NCBI GenBank assembly: GCA_963841635.1
Contig: CAWJDO010000003.1
Location: forward strand, 1,525,494 to 1,589,493
DNA: 64,000 nucleotides
Reading direction: 5' to 3'
DNA from: DASWZN01 sp963841635
Lineage (GTDB): Bacteria; Acidobacteriota; Terriglobia; Bryobacterales; Bryobacteraceae
How positions within the stretch are numbered: position 1 is the first letter of the stretch; every line of letters begins with the position of its first letter. Positions 60,075 through 64,000 of the stretch are shown one piece after another. The translations under genes were made by a program, and so were the position numbers. The notes under the pieces were generated by a model. It was given only the letters and a program-made list of their open reading frames with translations. It was not told the origin of the DNA and made no database searches.

Positions 60075-61375
60075 CTGGCACCAGCAGTTGGAGGACAGGA
60101 TCCGCACCCACACGGCCCGCGTCGGCGTGGTGGGACTGGGTTACGTAGGCCTGCCCCTGGGAGTGGAGTTCGCCCAAGCCGGGTTCCGCGTCACCGGAAT
60201 CGATATCACCGCGTCCAAGGTGGACCGGGTGAACGCCGGGGATTCCTACGTTCTCGACGTCCCCAGCGCGACGCTGGCGCCGCTGGTCTCGGGCGGGAAA
60301 CTGGAGGCGACCACCGACTTTTCCGCGATCGCCCGGCTGGACACCATCAACATCTGCGTTCCCACACCGCTGCGCAAGACCAAGGACCCGGACATGAGTT
60401 ACATCGACGCGGCCTGCCGCGAGATTGCGCAGTACATTCACCCGGGAATGCTGATCATCCTGGAATCCACCACCTATCCGGGCACCACGGACGAGTTTGT
60501 GCTGCCGATGCTCGAGAAGTCGGGCCTCAAGGTGGGCGAGGATTTCTTCCTGTGCTTCTCGCCGGAGCGCGTCGATCCCGGCAATCCCAAGTATCAAACC
60601 GTCAACATCCCCAAAGTGGTCGGCGGCATCACTGCGGCGTGCACCGAACTGGGCTCGCTGTTCTACACCCAGGCTCTCCAGACCGTGGTGCCGGTGAGCT
60701 CCACCAAAGTCGCCGAGATGGTGAAGCTGCTCGAGAACACTTTCCGCATGATCAATATCGGCCTGGTGAACGAACTGGCGCTGATGTGCGACCGCATGGA
60801 CATCAACGTGTGGGAAGTCATCGACGCGGCGGCCACCAAGCCGTTCGGGTTCATGCCCTTCTATCCGGGCCCCGGCCTCGGCGGCCACTGCATTCCCATC
60901 GACCCCTTCTATCTCTCCTGGAAGACCCGGCAGGCGGGCTTCGAGGCGCGTTTCATCGAGCTGGCCGGCTACGTCAACAGCCAGATGCCGCACTTCGTGG
61001 TGGACAAGATCCAGAATGCGCTCAACGCCGACGCCAAGCCGCTGCTGGGCTCGCACATTCACATCCTGGGAGTCGCTTACAAGACGCGATATCGACGACC
61101 TGCGCGAGTCGCCGGCGCTCGATGTCATCCACCTGCTCAAGCGCCACGGCGCCGTGGTGACGTACAGCGACCCGCACGTCGCGAGTCTCACCGTGGACGG
61201 CGCCCGTCTCTCGGCCGAGCCGGTGGAAAAGGCGGCGGCGGAGGCGGATTGCGTCGTGATCGTCACCGATCATTCGACCTTCGACTATCCGGCGCTGGTA
61301 GCGAGCGCGCGCCTGATCGTGGACACGCGAAACGCCCTGCGCGGCATCTCGTCGCCGAACATCGTCAGGCTGTAA
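60031..61375 (+). pseudogene. UDP-sugar 6-dehydrogenase (WecC/TviB type), frameshifted
   Basis: The first about 350 residues are a nucleotide-sugar dehydrogenase: VGVVGLGYVGLPLGVEFA (NAD binding), CVPTPL, ESTTYPGTTDEFV, and the active-site region GPGLGGHCIPIDPF with the catalytic Cys. At about 61085 the frame shifts by one base: LGVAYK should continue as RDIDDLRESPALDVIHLL, which is found in the next frame and runs to a stop at 61375 (NALRGISSPNIVRL). One extra A, or a sequencing error, explains it. If the shift is real the C-terminal domain is lost. It would supply UDP-uronic acids for surface glycans. The start is inside dapF (GGGAGAG site). Confidence 0.85.
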
Positions 61376-61574
61376 GAGGACGGTCGGCGGTCGCCGACTA
61401 CTGCAGTGGGCGGACGCGCTTGGCGCTGGGACATTTGAAGCCGCCGGCAAGCGGAGTGACCCAGTCGCGATCGACTTCGACCGCAACGGACCGCTGCAGG
61501 AGAGTCACCGAGATCACCAGGCGGAAGTTGCGTTTGGCCTCCACACCTGCAGTGATACTGAAACAACTGATTCG
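61376..61574. other. Non-coding gap before the sigma-54 activator fragment
   Basis: No gene recognised. It may be debris of whatever removed the 5' half of the activator. Confidence 0.4.
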
Positions 61575-62335
61575 GCCTACAACTGCGCCGCCCTGCCGCA
61601 GGAATTGCTCGAAAGCGAGCTGTTCGGCTACGAGCGCGGAGCCTTCACCGGTGCCGTGAAAATCACTCCGGGGAAGTTCGAAGCGACCGATGGCGGCATG
61701 ATCCTGTTGGACGAAATCGGAGACATGGGCATAAGGCTGCAGGCCAAGCTCTTGCACGTCCTGCAGGACGGCGAGTTCCAACGGCTTGGCGGCCGCGAGA
61801 CCGTTCGCGTCAATGTGCGCGTACTGGCAGCCACGCACGACCTGGAGAAGGCCATCCGGGAAAACAGGTTTGGGAGGACCTGTATTACCGGCTCAACGTC
61901 GTGAGCATCCACGTGCCTCCTCTGCGCGAGAGGAAGGACGAGATCCTGGCCTTCGCCAGGTTGTTCCTCGACAAGCACGCGATGCCAGGCACGCACGTTC
62001 CCGAGATCACCCCAGCCCTGGTGAGCGCTCTCCTGGCATACCACTGGCCCGGCAACATACGCGAACTGGAGAATGTGATTCGAAGGCTGCTGGTCTTCGG
62101 AGACGCGGACCTCATTGCTCAGGACCTGCTCAAGAGGGTCAGCCGGCCGGTCCTCGACCGGTGCTTGGCGGTCGATGCCGACGGTAGCCAACAAGGCCAG
62201 CGTGCCGTTTCGACTCTTGGCCAGGTCAGCCAGGCTCGCGACCAGGAGGAGGCCCAGGTTATCCTGAACGCGCTGATGGCGAGGCGATGGAACCGCAAGA
62301 GCGCCGCCAGGCTCCTGAACATCGACTACAAAGCC
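61575..62335 (+). pseudogene. Fragment of a sigma-54-dependent activator (NtrC type)
   Basis: Central-domain pieces of an enhancer-binding protein: NCAALPQELLESELFGYERG with the GAFTGA sigma-54 contact loop, then LLDEIGDMG (Walker B) and RVLAATH. The start of the protein, including Walker A and any receiver domain, is missing. At about 61866 the frame shifts (NRF to EDLYYRLNVV). The second piece holds VPPLRERKDEI and WPGNIRELENVI, and a helix-turn-helix start (RKSAARLLNIDYKA). It is cut off there by the coupling-protein gene on the other strand. Not functional. Confidence 0.85.
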
Positions 62336-63909
62336 TGCTGGCCCTTCGGCAGGTTCTCGATGCGCTCGTCCTCGGCGCGGTACTCCCGCTCCTCGCGCTC
62401 CGATCCGCTCGTGCCCCTCTCAAACCGCTCCCAGCCGAACAACTGCTGGCGCACAAGTGACACCGTCCGCTTCATCACTCGCTGTTCGGCCGACGCCCGA
62501 ATGAAGAACTTCGACGTCTCCTCGTCCTGCGTGCGCAGCGCGATCTTGGTGTTCGGCGCCGACGTCACGTCCTCCTTGAAGCCCCTGCCGACCTGCAACA
62601 ACTGGGGCAGGCTCTGCATCGAGAACAGGAACGCTGTGTTCGTTCCGCGCGCCGTCTGGAGGATCTGCGCGAAGTTCTTGTACCCGAACGGCAGCGAACT
62701 CGTCCAGGACGACACTCAGAATCGGCCGGTTCGCCGCCTTCGCTCCTCCTCGCTTTCGTACCGCTTGCCGACCACCAACTGAAGATTCTGGAGCAGCATC
62801 TTGCCCAGCGCGCGCACCGGCTCGGTGTTCTTGTTGATGTTGAGCGTCACGAACAGGATCAGCTCCTGGTCGATCACGTCGTCGATCGACAACAGGTCCT
62901 CGTACGGTCCGGTGATCACCGACAGTTCGTCGTCCAGGAACGTCATGCACTCGTTCAGGAGGCCCTGGATCTTGGGCACCCGTTCGCGGTCATTGAACGA
63001 CTCGACCAGGTTGCGGACGGACATCTCGAAGTTCAAGCTGCGCTGCAACGAGACGCCGGAGTCGGCCTGAATGTGCCGCCGGGCCTTCTCAACCTGCTCG
63101 CGCAGGACCTCTCCGTCCAGCGCCATGACGATCACGTCGTAGAAGTTGAAGGGCAGACCGGTGTAGTGCAGCACGCGAACGATGTCGGCCAGGTAGTTCA
63201 ACTGGTGCTTGGCGAAGAACTCATCGTGCAGGTTGAAGCTGCCGAAGACCATGTTCACCTGCGCCATGTAGTTCTCGTCGGTCGTGTGGAAGGGGTTGTA
63301 CAGGCACGAGAGGTCCGGCCTGGCCGGATTGATCAGGCGCAGATCGTCGAGTCGGCCGGCCCGGTTGATGTGGGGCAGAAGCTCGTAGAAGAAGTCCAGA
63401 TCGCCTTTCCCGTCGAAGATCACCATCGGAATCTTGTGCCGGTCCTCTTTGGGGCCGATGCGACGCTGAAGATCCTGGGTGATGATGTTCCTCAGAAGCG
63501 TCGTTTTACCGCTGCCGGTCATGCCGAGAACGATTCCTTGCATGACCCGAACCTTGTCAGGCCACAACCAAGGGGTGCCGTGGACGTCGTAGCCCAGCAC
63601 CACGGCATTCTGGTCCCAAGCCTTCGCGACGTGCTGCGCGTCGGCAACCGGACTCATCACCAACGGCGGATAGCGCTGCCGATTCTCCTTCCAGTTTTTC
63701 CGTTTCGCGAGAACCCAGATGGTGACGACCGGGACGCCGACCGCCAGCGCGAGGTAGGTCAGGAGTTCGGCAAGCTGCAAACCGGTGAGGTGCCACGCTT
63801 GCGTGCCGAGTAGCCAAACGACGAAGAGGGCTGCTGCGGCCAGGGCGGCGCAGACGAAGACGGGGGACGCCGAGAGTGGGGGACGTTGATGGTGCGCAAG
63901 GCGTGGCAT
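62326..63909 (-). pseudogene. Type IV coupling protein (TraD/TraG-like ATPase), frameshifted and truncated
   Basis: The N terminus has two transmembrane helices (FVCAALAAAALFVVWLL; LLTYLALAVGVPVVTIWVL). An ATPase domain follows with Walker A GMTGSGKTTLLRN and VIFDGKGDLDFFYELLP. Near 62740 the frame shifts (ANRPILSVVLDEFA continues in another frame), and again near 62700 (PFGYKNFAQILQTARG in a third). The end (DERIENLPKGQQA) stops exactly where the activator fragment begins. Such proteins feed DNA to conjugative type IV secretion systems, so this is probably the edge of an integrated element. Two close frameshifts mean either decay or poor sequence here. Confidence 0.8.
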
Positions 63910-64000
63910 TACGCCGCCAGGTTGAAGACCAGGAGCGCAGCCATGACGAGGGCGGACAGTGTTCCGAAGACGGCCGTTTCCATCTTCGGTTTGCGCCGAC
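63909..64000 (-). CDS. C-terminal end of an upstream membrane protein (partial)
   Basis: On the minus strand the reading RRKPKMETAVFGTL, then a hydrophobic run ending FNLAA, stops at TAA. That stop overlaps the start of the coupling-protein gene (TAATG). It is either a short membrane protein or the tail of a longer conjugation gene that continues beyond the window. Confidence 0.5.
   Translation of the reverse strand, partial: RRKPKMETAVFGTLSALVMAALLVFNLAA

Noticed and set aside
61575..62335. Possible RtcR regulator for the rtc operon
   Set aside because: The fragment has only sigma-54 activator domain pieces, no CARF domain, is frameshifted, and lies 53 kb away.

Overview
The window is high-GC bacterial chromosome, most like Acidobacteriota of the Bryobacter/Solibacter type. 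This is inferred from gene content: a kinase fused to a PD40 propeller, giant secreted NHL/DUF11 proteins, a propeller hybrid histidine kinase, S53-type propeptide remnants and a Tes-like lipid radical SAM enzyme. There is no rRNA, integrase, transposase gene or CRISPR array.

Left edge (1-1458): the end of a GT4 glycosyltransferase, translationally coupled to a GH130 glycoside phosphorylase. Positions 1459-2342 hold no convincing gene.

RNA-repair island (2343-9328), the most notable region. A tandem array of 27 tRNA genes, all encoding CCA, runs on one strand, with boxA-like leaders at 2429 and 3299 and an intrinsic terminator at 3211. The second block of 19 tRNAs leads directly into a Ro60/TROVE gene. 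That gene is followed by five tandem Y-RNA-like noncoding RNAs (6456-7000) and then by the RNA ligase rtcB and the 3'-phosphate cyclase rtcA. Many of the tRNAs are odd: 11 of 27 lack U33, three Leu tRNAs have no long variable arm, and some anticodons are unusual. The last Y RNA carries a circularly permuted tRNA-like module. My inference is a tRNA-damage response unit: spare, possibly nuclease-resistant tRNAs, a Ro60/Y RNA quality-control particle, and RtcB/RtcA repair.

9.3-26.3 kb: a gene remnant, a MarC membrane protein, a small secreted protein, a decayed TolC/RND fusion pseudogene, an AfsR/SARP-type regulator, a BBE-type FAD oxidase, a Ser/Thr kinase with propeller, an MlaD-F-E lipid transporter operon, and three genes that fit non-phosphorylative L-fucose-type sugar-acid catabolism.

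26.4-40.6 kb: a 1727-residue NHL/DUF11 secreted protein with a triple C-terminal repeat, a 1452-residue hybrid histidine kinase, an ordinary tRNA-Val(GAC), a membrane metallophosphoesterase, a zinc-ribbon membrane protein, a polytopic glycosyltransferase-like protein and a thioredoxin-fold protein.

40.8-49.7 kb: probable ether or membrane-spanning lipid locus. It has two 2-hydroxyacyl-CoA dehydratase/activase (PlsA-like) genes, a radical SAM/SPASM gene and a divergent Tes-like radical SAM gene.

49.7-64 kb: two overlapping metallophosphoesterases, two further secreted proteins with the same triple C-terminal repeat (one a chimera with an S53 propeptide), then an overlapping run of PfkB kinase, membrane glycosyltransferase, a DapF homolog lacking both catalytic cysteines, and a frameshifted nucleotide-sugar dehydrogenase. 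The right end carries a broken sigma-54 activator fragment and a frameshifted type IV coupling protein (TraD-like).

Two dispersed intergenic repeat families run through the window: a MITE-like palindrome (4 copies) whose ends supply gene stop codons, and a roughly 32-bp repeat (8 copies).
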